Assembly (NCBI RefSeq): GCF_000199675.1
Contig: NC_014960.1
Span: 496,001 to 560,000 of the forward strand
Source of the DNA: Anaerolinea thermophila UNI-1
GTDB taxonomy: Bacteria > Chloroflexota > Anaerolineae > Anaerolineales > Anaerolineaceae
DNA: 64,000 nucleotides
Direction: 5' to 3'
Part shown: positions 57,178-64,000 of the stretch, piece after piece
How positions within the stretch are numbered: position 1 is the stretch's first letter
Layout of the letters: each line of letters opens with the position of its first letter
Translations under genes and position numbers: made by a program
The notes under the pieces: model-generated
Told to the model about the DNA's origin: nothing
Seen by the model: only the letters and a program-made list of their open reading frames with translations
Database searches by the model: none

Positions 57178-58650
57178 ATGCTGGAAAGCTTGGGAATCCT
57201 TGTGCTGGTGCTGGTGCTGTTTTTTCTGGCGTTTCTGTTGATTCGCACCGTGCTTTTCGGTAAAGTTCCCCCGCCTGTTGAGCAAGCCGAACTTCCAGAG
57301 GTAGATGGCAACATTGTTGCCGAGCATCTTGCCGCCGTACTCCGCCACCGCACCATTTCCGAAAGCGAGGGAAAACCGGCAGACCCCCAAACCTTTTATG
57401 CATTGCATCGAGAACTGGAGCGCCTGTATCCGCGGGTGCATGCCACCTTGCGGGTGGATGTCGTCAATCGTCTGAGTTTGCTGTACACCTGGAAGGGCAG
57501 GGATGAATTCCTCGAGCCGGTGCTGTTGGCGGGTCACCTGGATGTGGTGCCGGTAGATCCCGAGACGCGCGATGCCTGGAAATTTCCAGCCTTTGATGGT
57601 CATATCGAGGATGGTGCAGTTTGGGGGCGCGGCGCGCTGGATACCAAAAACAGTGTGGTAGCGATTCTGGAGGCGGTAGAAACACTTTTGAAGCAGGGAT
57701 ACCAGCCCAAACGCACCATCCTGCTGGCATTCGGGCATGATGAGGAAATCGGCGGCTTTCAGGGGGCAGCGCAGATTGCCGGGCGCATTCAGGCATACAA
57801 TGCCCGCCTTGCGGCGGTGCTGGACGAAGGCGGGGCGATTCTCAGCGGTGGGGTTGTCCCTGGAGTGAGCCTGCCCGTGGCGCTCATCGGCATTGCCGAA
57901 AAGGGGTATGCCACCCTGCAACTGACCGTCGAATCCTCTGGCGGGCATTCTGCCATGCCGCCCAAACACACCGGTATCGGGGTGCTGGCGCGGGCGATCA
58001 CCCGCCTGGAAAACGCGCCTTTGCCGGAACGCCTGCACATGGTACACCGCATGTTCGAGCATCTGGCGCCGTTTCTGCCCTTTGGGCTGAGGCTGGCGTT
58101 TGCCAATCTGTGGCTTTTTCGTCCGCTGATTGCTCGCGTACTCTCGGCGAATCCGCGCACCAATGCGCTGATTCGTACCACCACCGCCGTGACCATGGTT
58201 CAGGGCGGTGTGAAGGACAACGTTCTGCCCGCGCGTGCGACTGCGGTGGTTAATTTCCGCCTGATGCCCGGCGACCGTGTGGCGGATGTGGTGGCATATG
58301 CCCGGCGGGTGATTGCCGATGATGCGGTGCAGATTTCCCTGCCGCAGGGCGGATCGTGGGAAGCCTCGGGGGTTTCACCCACCGATTCGCCTGCCTACCT
58401 GGGTATCCTTCAGGCGTTGGGGCAGGTGTATCCGGAAGCCGTCAGTGCGCCTTACCTGGTGGCGGGCGCCACCGATGCGCGGCACTATCAGGCGGTCTGC
58501 GATCAAATTTACCGTCTCAGTCCAATGCTCATCACGCCGGAGGAACTCAAGACCATTCACAGTGAAAATGAACATATTTCAATAGAGACACTGGCACGAA
58601 TGGTGCAATTCTATATACAACTCATCAAGATTTGGGGAGAAAACGGGTAA
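57178..58650 (+). CDS. M20-family peptidase, carboxypeptidase S-like, with N-terminal membrane anchor
   Basis: The protein has 490 residues. An N-terminal hydrophobic helix (about 6-24) tethers it. Zinc-binding motifs are GHLDVVPVD (about 119-127), WGRGALDTKN (about 149-158), HDEEIGG (about 183-189) and VLDEGG (about 219-224), with the dimerisation domain at about 235-350. It removes residues from small peptides or acylated amino acids; the exact substrate is unknown. A GGGGAGGAAG stretch precedes the ATG. An extended -10 (TGC-TATACT, 57133-57141) is likely. Confidence 0.92.
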   Translation: MLESLGILVLVLVLFFLAFLLIRTVLFGKVPPPVEQAELPEVDGNIVAEHLAAVLRHRTISESEGKPADPQTFYALHRELERLYPRVHATLRVDVVNRLSLLYTWKGRDEFLEPVLLAGHLDVVPVDPETRDAWKFPAFDGHIEDGAVWGRGALDTKNSVVAILEAVETLLKQGYQPKRTILLAFGHDEEIGGFQGAAQIAGRIQAYNARLAAVLDEGGAILSGGVVPGVSLPVALIGIAEKGYATLQLTVESSGGHSAMPPKHTGIGVLARAITRLENAPLPERLHMVHRMFEHLAPFLPFGLRLAFANLWLFRPLIARVLSANPRTNALIRTTTAVTMVQGGVKDNVLPARATAVVNFRLMPGDRVADVVAYARRVIADDAVQISLPQGGSWEASGVSPTDSPAYLGILQALGQVYPEAVSAPYLVAGATDARHYQAVCDQIYRLSPMLITPEELKTIHSENEHISIETLARMVQFYIQLIKIWGENG

Positions 58651-58663
58651 AACGGAGGTGCCC

Positions 58664-59020
58664 ATGCCGATTACGGTGAACCAACTCAAAAACGTCAATG
58701 AACTGGTGGAGTACCTGAACGACCTGGAAGCCAAAATCCGCGTGCTGGAAGATGAGAATACCGCTCTGCGCAGTGCCATGGAGGAAGTTTCCAATTCCAA
58801 CCGCAACGTGTTAAATTTACTGCGCCAGGAATGGCCCCGCACCGGATTGGTCAGCCGCAGTTTCTGGATTCGCGCGCTGACGGTGTACGGGCATTTTTTC
58901 GTAATTCAGTTAATTGTCACGGCGTTCCTGTTTGTGGGGTATTTGATCTTCATCGCTCCGGTGATTACGCGATTCATCAATGAGGTTTTGCCTACACTAC
59001 TCCCCGGGATGACGCCTTGA
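58664..59020 (+). CDS. Small membrane protein with N-terminal coiled coil
   Basis: The protein has 118 residues from ATG 58664, with GGAGGTG upstream. Residues about 8-52 form a coiled coil (VNELVEYLNDLEAKIRVLED), followed by one membrane helix (about 76-100, FFVIQLIVTAFLFVGYLIF) and a short hydrophobic tail. No family is recognised. It follows the M20 peptidase after 13 bases, perhaps in one transcript. Confidence 0.7.
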   Translation: MPITVNQLKNVNELVEYLNDLEAKIRVLEDENTALRSAMEEVSNSNRNVLNLLRQEWPRTGLVSRSFWIRALTVYGHFFVIQLIVTAFLFVGYLIFIAPVITRFINEVLPTLLPGMTP

Positions 59021-59022
59021 TC

Positions 59023-59059
59023 AAAAAGCTCCCTGAGAGGACTATGCCTTTCAGGGAGC
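59023..59059 (-). terminator. Terminator of the small Cys-rich gene
   Basis: GCTCCCTGA (59028-59036) pairs with TCAGGGAGC (59051-59059), with inner pairs too. On the minus strand TTTTTGA follows. It lies past the stop of the gene at 59091-59264. Confidence 0.8.
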
Positions 59060-59090
59060 GCCACCGGTAAGCCAGTAAAGCGTAGATGGT

Positions 59091-59264
59091 TTATGCTGTC
59101 TGGCGCAGTTCTGCCAGTTCAGCCTCTACAGCGGCAATTTCTGCCTTTAAGTCCAGTAAGTATTGTTCCAGCCGGGCAATGTATTCTTCCCGCGTGAGAT
59201 ACACCGTGCTTTCTTCGGTGTGATGACCGCAACCGCACGAACCGCCACAAGCGCAATCGGACAT
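59091..59264 (-). CDS. Small Cys-rich coiled-coil protein (57 aa)
   Basis: The frame starts with MSDCACGGSCGCGHHTEE, so four Cys and two His cluster in the first 15 residues, a likely metal-binding head. It continues as a charged helix or coiled coil (YLTREEYIARLEQYLLDLKA then EAELAELRQ). AGGAGG lies 6 bases before the ATG and a terminator follows the stop, supporting a real gene. The role is unknown; a metal chaperone or regulator is possible. Confidence 0.75.
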   Translation of the reverse strand: MSDCACGGSCGCGHHTEESTVYLTREEYIARLEQYLLDLKAEIAAVEAELAELRQTA

Positions 59265-59375
59265 GTTTTCCTCCTACAAGCAAATACTTTCAAAAAATAT
59301 TATACCATAAATCTGATAAAGTTTACCCAAATTTAAGAAAAGTTCGCCCGTTTTTTAGCCCTCTCTACTTTGGGT

Positions 59376-59389
59376 TATAATCCCTTTCA
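59376..59389 (+). promoter_or_regulatory. -10 box with leaderless start for the 567-aa gene
   Basis: TATAAT at 59376-59381 ends 7 bases before the ATG at 59389, with no ribosome site between, so the transcript would start at the AUG. Confidence 0.6.
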
Positions 59390-61092
59390 TGGAACGAACC
59401 GTACCCAGTGCCACCAGTGAAGAGATTAAACTCTATCGAGCCACGCTGTATTCGCTTCTGCGCTCTACTGCAGAAGTGTCCATCCGCACGCTTGAAGAAG
59501 CCCATGCGGGGATGAATTCCCTGCTACACCCCCACGCCCGCGATTCTCAGCCGGATCTCTCGGCGTTCATCTACGCCATGCTGCGCCTGCCCGATTGTAT
59601 GCCCGAGGTGCGCTCGGTGATTCTCGGGCAGAGCCAGGAAGTCTTCCAGCGCCACGGCTACGGTAACATTGAAACCTGGCAGGAAGTTTCTGCCCGCGCC
59701 CGGCGGCGGCGCTGTTTCTTCGATGGTCAGGGGACGCTGGCATGCTACATCGCCTCGCGCTCGGATATTGAGGATATTCTACCTGCTTTGACGGCATATC
59801 AAATTGAATGGAACAAGATGCGCCTTTTGCTGTCTTCCCTGCCGGAAGGGCTTTCTCTGGAAGAAGCGGCAGTAGATCCTCAGCGATTCCTGCGCCTGGC
59901 GGATGCTCTGCGCCTGACGGTGGAAGACCTGGGACGCCTGCGGACTTTGTGGGGCAGTCAGTTTGCCGCCATGCTGGAGCGCATCCGCGCGCAGAAGATG
60001 AACCTGGGGGTGCGTTTGCTCTCCGGCTCGCTGAGTGCCTATCAGCGCGCCACCCACTTGTGGTGGGAGCATCTGGAATCGGTTTGTTCGCAACTGGGCG
60101 AACGCCCGTTGTACTTCATTTCCAGCAACACCCATAGCCTTGCCAATCTGCTTTCCGGGTATGCCCTGCGCCATGAGGATGAGATTGCCCGTTTCATCGA
60201 ACAATCCAGCCCGGAACTGAAGAATGAATGGCGTGATATTCAGCAGGGGCAGGTGCGTTCCAGTCGCGAGAATTTTCTGTACTATGCCCTGAAGAAGTAT
60301 CAGCAGAGCATGGCAGGGGCGCATTCCCTGCATGAGCAACTGGAAGAAGAGCAGTCTCTGGGTATTTTGCGCATTCCTTCCGAGCGCTCATTCGACCTGG
60401 AAGCCCAGGTGATTGACCTGTCCCGCCTGGACCCTTCCCGCTTTGACCCACGCTTGCAGACCGGCTTGGACTTGACCGCCCTGCGTCAGAGCAACGCGCT
60501 CATCCTGAACATTGATTATCCGCTGGGGCTGGCGGCGTATCACCTGCTTTCCAAGATTGCCGAGCAAGCCATCCAGATTCTCGGGGTCTACATCATGGGC
60601 AAAGCCGCCACGCTCAATGCCCGCCGCGGGGATGTGATGATTCCATCGGTGGTACAGGATGAGCATTCTCACAATACTTACCTTTTCCGCAACTGTTTCA
60701 CCGCCGCTGATGTCACTCCCTATCTGGTTTATGGCTCGGTGCTGGATAATCAGAAAGCGGTGTGTGTGCTGGGAACGTTCCTGCAGAACGCTCGTATTAT
60801 GGATGTGTTTTACCGCGAGGGGTATGCCGATATTGAAATGGAAGCCGGACCGTATCTTTCGGCAGTGTACGAGATGTCGCGTCCCAAACGTCATCCGGTG
60901 GATGAACTGGTCAATCTGAGCGATTTACCCTTTGACCTGGGGATTCTCCACTATGCTTCGGATACGCCTCTGAGCAAGGGACAAAATCTGGGCGCGGGGA
61001 CGCTCTCCTACTACGGCATGGACTCAACCTACGCCACCACCATCGCCATTGCGCGGCGCATCTTCCAGCAGGAAATACTCCGCCTGGGATGA
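59389..61092 (+). CDS. Large conserved protein with phosphorylase-like C-terminus
   Basis: The protein has 567 residues and no membrane segment. The C-terminal half has PNP/UDP-phosphorylase-like traits: LGVYIMGKAATLNARRGDVMIPSVV (about 398-422), IEMEAGPYLSAVYE (about 482-495, the Glu-Met-Glu of nucleoside phosphorylases), and LSKGQNLGAGTLSYYGMDSTYA (about 527-548). The N-terminal half is helical. I think it matches a family of unknown function (DUF6909), from memory. It may act on nucleoside-like substrates. The ends of this gene and glgX are one base apart. Confidence 0.75.
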   Translation: MERTVPSATSEEIKLYRATLYSLLRSTAEVSIRTLEEAHAGMNSLLHPHARDSQPDLSAFIYAMLRLPDCMPEVRSVILGQSQEVFQRHGYGNIETWQEVSARARRRRCFFDGQGTLACYIASRSDIEDILPALTAYQIEWNKMRLLLSSLPEGLSLEEAAVDPQRFLRLADALRLTVEDLGRLRTLWGSQFAAMLERIRAQKMNLGVRLLSGSLSAYQRATHLWWEHLESVCSQLGERPLYFISSNTHSLANLLSGYALRHEDEIARFIEQSSPELKNEWRDIQQGQVRSSRENFLYYALKKYQQSMAGAHSLHEQLEEEQSLGILRIPSERSFDLEAQVIDLSRLDPSRFDPRLQTGLDLTALRQSNALILNIDYPLGLAAYHLLSKIAEQAIQILGVYIMGKAATLNARRGDVMIPSVVQDEHSHNTYLFRNCFTAADVTPYLVYGSVLDNQKAVCVLGTFLQNARIMDVFYREGYADIEMEAGPYLSAVYEMSRPKRHPVDELVNLSDLPFDLGILHYASDTPLSKGQNLGAGTLSYYGMDSTYATTIAIARRIFQQEILRLG

Positions 61093-61093
61093 G

Positions 61094-63163
61094 TTAGTTT
61101 TCGTCCAGGTCCGCTACCAGCACCACCACCGAGCGTCCTTCGGCGCGGTAGTGGGTGGAATGAACGCGGGGCGCGCGGAAGGGGGGAATTAAATCATCAG
61201 GGGAAGGCTGGCTGGTATCCAGCACACGCCGCCAGCGCCCGCCGTTGGCAAGCGCCGGCAGTTCAAAGGTCAACGGGTCGTGGTAGGCGTTGAAAATCAT
61301 ATGGATGAAGCGCTTGCCGCCGCCGTTGCTCACCGTCATCGCCAGCGAGTGGGAGTGCGGACTCCAATCGGGTTGATTGAGGTGAGTGCCGTGCAGGGTG
61401 ATGCGCGCTTCCTGCAAAATCTGCGAGAGCGATTTGAAATCGTCCTCTGGATCAGAGGCAAAGTGCAGGCGGAAGCGGATTAATTCCCGCACAAAGCGCA
61501 AAAGGTCGGCGTGCTTTTCCACCAGAGACCAGTCGAACCAGGAAATTTCGTTATCCTGACAGTAAGCGTTATTGTTGCCGCGCTGGGTGCGGCGCACTTC
61601 GTCGCCCATTTGAATCATCGGCGCGCCCAGTGCCAGCAGCGCGTAGGCAAAGAAGTTCTTGATTTGCCGTTCGCGCAGGGCTTCGATTTCGGGATCTTTG
61701 GATGGGCCTTCCACGCCATGATTGCAGGACAGGTTTTCGTTATGCCCGTCGCGGTTGCCCTCGCCGTTGGCTTCGTTGTGCTTCTGCTCGTAGGTCACCA
61801 GGTCGTTGAGGGTGAAGCCGTCGTGGCAGGTAATGAAGTTGATACTCTGGTCGGGTTCTTTTTCTTCATGCCCGTACAGGTCGGGGCTGGCAAGCATGCG
61901 ATTGGGGAAGGCGTAGATGCTGCCGATATCGCCGCGCACCCAGCGGCGGATATCATCGCGGAATTTTCCGTTCCACTCGCGCCAGCGGTCGCCGACGAAG
62001 TTGCCTACCTGATACAAGCCGGCTGCATCCCATGCCTCGGCAATGAGTTTTGTGCCCGCCAGATAGGGGTCGTTTTCAATATCCAGCAGGACGGGCGGGT
62101 TGGGCACTGGGTTACCGTGTTCATCGCGGGAGAGAATCGAGGCAAGGTCAAAACGGAAACCATCCACGTGCATCTCGGACACCCAGTAGCGCAGACTGTC
62201 CAGAATCATGCGCCTCACCACCGGATGGTTGGTGTTGAGGGTGTTGCCCGTGCCGGTGTAGTTGACGTAGCGCGAGCGGTCTTTGGGGTCGAGCATGTAG
62301 TACACGTCGTTGGCAAGCCCGCGGAACGAGAGCGTAGGACCTTCGGCGCCGTTTTCGGTGGTGTGGTTGTACACCACATCCAGAATGACCTCGATGCCGG
62401 CGCGGTGAAGCATCTTCACCATGTCGCGGAATTCGTCCATCACGCCCTGCGGGTCTTTACGGGAACTGTAGAATGGATGCAAGGCAAAGAAGGAAATGGG
62501 GCTGTACCCCCAGTAGTTGCTTAATCCGGGGGGCGCATCCAGCGGGTCAAAGGCGTACACGGGCAGAAGTTCTACTGCTGTGATGCCCAGTTCCACCAGA
62601 TAGGGGATTTTTTCAATCAATCCCGCAAAAGTTCCCCGTTTCTCCTCTGTTACGCCCGAATTGGGGTGACGGGTGAAACCTGCCAGGTGCATCTCGTAAA
62701 TCACCGAACGGGCGAATGGGCGGTGCAGGGGGTAATCGCCGTTCCAGTCATAGGCAGAGGTATCCACCACCACATTTTTCAGCGCGTAGGGGGTGTTATC
62801 TCCCGGCTGACACGCCGCTTTTCGGTCGTAATGTCGTGGAAATACCACTGCTTTCCCATATGGGTCGAGCAGGATTTTTGTGGGGTCGAAACGCAGACCT
62901 TTTTCTGGCTTGTAAGGACCATCTACACGGTAAGCATAGATTTGTCCTGCTTTCAGTCCGGGAACAAACACATGCCAGTAATGGAAAGTGTGATTTTTGT
63001 GCGGATCCAGGGGAATGACATCTGCCGGTTTGGCATCGTCGGCGGAGTTGAACAACAGCAATTCAACCCGTGTACTCCCACGGGAGTAAAGACTGAAATT
63101 GACACCCTTGGGGAAAACCGTTGCGCCAAGTGGAAAACTACGACCGGGAAGAATAGCCAGCAT
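61094..63163 (-). CDS. glgX: Glycogen debranching enzyme
   Basis: The protein has 689 residues. An N-terminal CBM48-type domain (about 1-130) precedes a GH13 barrel: VDGFRFDLAS (about 336-345, nucleophile Asp), KLIAEAWD (about 370-377, acid Glu) and FITCHDGFTL (about 444-453, transition-state Asp). It cleaves alpha-1,6 branches left by GlgP. The ribosome site is weak (AGGAACGTGG). A LacI-type operator overlaps its likely promoter. Confidence 0.95.
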   Translation of the reverse strand: MLAILPGRSFPLGATVFPKGVNFSLYSRGSTRVELLLFNSADDAKPADVIPLDPHKNHTFHYWHVFVPGLKAGQIYAYRVDGPYKPEKGLRFDPTKILLDPYGKAVVFPRHYDRKAACQPGDNTPYALKNVVVDTSAYDWNGDYPLHRPFARSVIYEMHLAGFTRHPNSGVTEEKRGTFAGLIEKIPYLVELGITAVELLPVYAFDPLDAPPGLSNYWGYSPISFFALHPFYSSRKDPQGVMDEFRDMVKMLHRAGIEVILDVVYNHTTENGAEGPTLSFRGLANDVYYMLDPKDRSRYVNYTGTGNTLNTNHPVVRRMILDSLRYWVSEMHVDGFRFDLASILSRDEHGNPVPNPPVLLDIENDPYLAGTKLIAEAWDAAGLYQVGNFVGDRWREWNGKFRDDIRRWVRGDIGSIYAFPNRMLASPDLYGHEEKEPDQSINFITCHDGFTLNDLVTYEQKHNEANGEGNRDGHNENLSCNHGVEGPSKDPEIEALRERQIKNFFAYALLALGAPMIQMGDEVRRTQRGNNNAYCQDNEISWFDWSLVEKHADLLRFVRELIRFRLHFASDPEDDFKSLSQILQEARITLHGTHLNQPDWSPHSHSLAMTVSNGGGKRFIHMIFNAYHDPLTFELPALANGGRWRRVLDTSQPSPDDLIPPFRAPRVHSTHYRAEGRSVVVLVADLDEN

Positions 63164-63195
63164 CCACGTTCCTGAACTTAAACCTGTATATTTCT

Positions 63196-63232
63196 ATCTT
63201 ATCAGGGTTTGTGTGTAGTGCAAGCGTTTGCA
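63196..63232 (-). promoter_or_regulatory. glgX promoter with overlapping LacI-family operator
   Basis: Minus strand: TTGCAC (63223-63218), 16 bases, TAAGAT (63201-63196) as -35 and -10. TGCAAGCGTTTGCA at 63219-63232 is a near-perfect palindrome with the central CG typical of MalR/CcpA-type LacI-family sites, covering the -35. Repression until maltodextrin or a similar sugar appears is inferred. Confidence 0.65.
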
Positions 63233-63294
63233 AAGGTTTTGTTGTGAAAGTGCAAGGTGGCATTTCAGACATGCCTTCCATAAGGGATTGATGA

Positions 63295-63310
63295 TAAAAT
63301 CGAATCGCTA
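63295..63310 (+). promoter_or_regulatory. Extended -10 just before the ggt start
   Basis: TGA-TAAAAT (63292-63300) ends 9 bases before the ATG at 63310, again without a ribosome site. Confidence 0.5.
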
Positions 63311-64000
63311 TGGAGAGCAATTTGTTTGAATTTACTTCCCGTCGTTCGCCGGTGATCAGCCGGTATGGAATCGTGGCGGCTTCTCAGCCGCTTGCCGTGG
63401 CTGCAGGGTTGAAGGTGCTTTCCATGGGGGGCAATGCCGCTGATGCCGCCGTAGCAACTGCCGCCGCGCTTGCCGTGACCGAGCCGGGCAGTACCGGTTT
63501 GGGGGGCGATGCCTTTTGCCTGTACTACGAAGCCAGTACCCGCAAGGTATATGCCCTCAATGGCTCGGGACGTGCTCCCGCCGCGCTGACGCTGGAACGC
63601 CTCGAAGCCGAAGGGTTTGGGCAAACCCTGCCGCGTTTCCATCCCTACACCATCACCGTGCCGGGGGCGTGTGCCGCCTGGTGCGATACGGTGGAGCGTT
63701 TTGGCCGCTTGCCGTTGCTCAAAGTGCTGGGTCCGGCAGTGGAACTGGCTCATGAGGGCTTTCCGGTAGCCCCGCAGACGGCTTACCTGTGGCAGCGTGC
63801 CGCCACATCCCAACTGGCGTCGGCGGTGAACGGCCTGGAATTGACCCTTAACGGGCGCGGTCCGCGTGCCGGTGAGATTTTCCGCAACCCCGGGCTGGCG
63901 CAAGCCCTGACCATGATTGCCATTGAAGGCAAGGATGCCTTCTACCGCGGCGCGATTGCTCATGCCATCGTCGAGGTAGTGCGCGAAGCCGGTGGATGCC
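63310..64000 (+). CDS. Gamma-glutamyltransferase family protein (3' end beyond window)
   Basis: The first 230 residues are present. ISRYGIVAASQPLAVAAGLKVLSMGGNAADAAVATAAALAV (given here in part only: GGNAADAAVATAAAL, about 40-54), EPGSTGLGGDAFCLYYE (about 60-76) and YTITVPGACAAWCD (about 117-130) are family marks of the N-terminal large subunit. The autocleavage Thr and the small subunit lie outside the window. The enzyme hydrolyses or transfers gamma-glutamyl groups, or is an acylase-like relative; no signal peptide is seen, so it may be cytosolic. Confidence 0.9.
   Translation, partial: MESNLFEFTSRRSPVISRYGIVAASQPLAVAAGLKVLSMGGNAADAAVATAAALAVTEPGSTGLGGDAFCLYYEASTRKVYALNGSGRAPAALTLERLEAEGFGQTLPRFHPYTITVPGACAAWCDTVERFGRLPLLKVLGPAVELAHEGFPVAPQTAYLWQRAATSQLASAVNGLELTLNGRGPRAGEIFRNPGLAQALTMIAIEGKDAFYRGAIAHAIVEVVREAGGC

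Overview
The window looks like a chromosomal stretch of a thermophilic, fermentative member of the Chloroflexota, class Anaerolineae. This is inferred from gene content and style, with no database search. Pointers are Thr/Pro-rich linkers built from TPTAT units, a large MalT-like ATPase/BTAD regulator, a UbiA/MenA prenyltransferase, a 2-methylcitrate operon, many sigma70-like -10 boxes, and an unusual share of genes whose start codon lies where transcription should begin. GC is moderate to high, apart from a clearly AT-rich patch at about 23.5-25.9 kb.

Layout. 0-12 kb: a LacI-family regulator cut by the window edge, two small membrane proteins, a TrpB-like PLP enzyme with a glycosyltransferase, a first threonine synthase, and a BmpA/NupOPQ-type nucleoside or sugar ABC importer (lipoprotein, fused ATPase, two permeases). 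12-19 kb: a DUF438/hemerythrin/PAS protein with a DUF1858-DUF2249 partner, a tandem pair of related secreted proteins, a MalT-like BTAD regulator, a Nudix hydrolase and a LysM lipoprotein. 20-23.5 kb: prpBCD for the 2-methylcitrate cycle. 23.6-25.6 kb: an AT-rich type II restriction-modification pair. 25.9-28.5 kb: mgsA, then a two-gene cassette of unknown exported proteins bracketed by a decayed second copy of the mgsA head and a transposase remnant. 28.5-35.9 kb: an FmdB zinc ribbon, a CsoR/CstR-family sensor and OsmC; thrC-thrB; a prenyltransferase; a thiolase, SDR and CPBP protease. 35.8-37 kb: a complete IS1-family element with terminal repeats and a 9-bp target duplication, followed by tRNA-Gly(TCC) whose 3' end is repeated about three times in an 81-bp tandem array. 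37-44.9 kb: RNase Z cluster, glycogen phosphorylase, xylose isomerase, MarR-YceI. 45-54.3 kb: M16C peptidase, PPK2, an MBL-fold hydrolase, a 996-residue tandem-kinase protein, and a TPR membrane protein. 54.3-64 kb: AIM24-like protein, membrane glycosyltransferase, hydrolase, M20 peptidase, small proteins, a large conserved protein, glycogen debranching enzyme, and the start of a gamma-glutamyltransferase.

How parts fit. Glycogen phosphorylase and GlgX together release glucose-1-phosphate and maltooligosaccharides; a LacI-type operator overlaps the glgX promoter. Two threonine synthases and one homoserine kinase serve threonine synthesis. prpBCD disposes of propionyl-CoA. PPK2 links polyphosphate to nucleotide pools. 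The most promising material for undescribed biology is the MBL - tandem-kinase - TPR/TM locus (48.8-54.3 kb), the tRNA-Gly 3'-end repeat array (36.7-37.0 kb), the two-gene exported cassette (26.9-28.3 kb) and the CstR-like/OsmC locus with its operator (28.5-29.6 kb).
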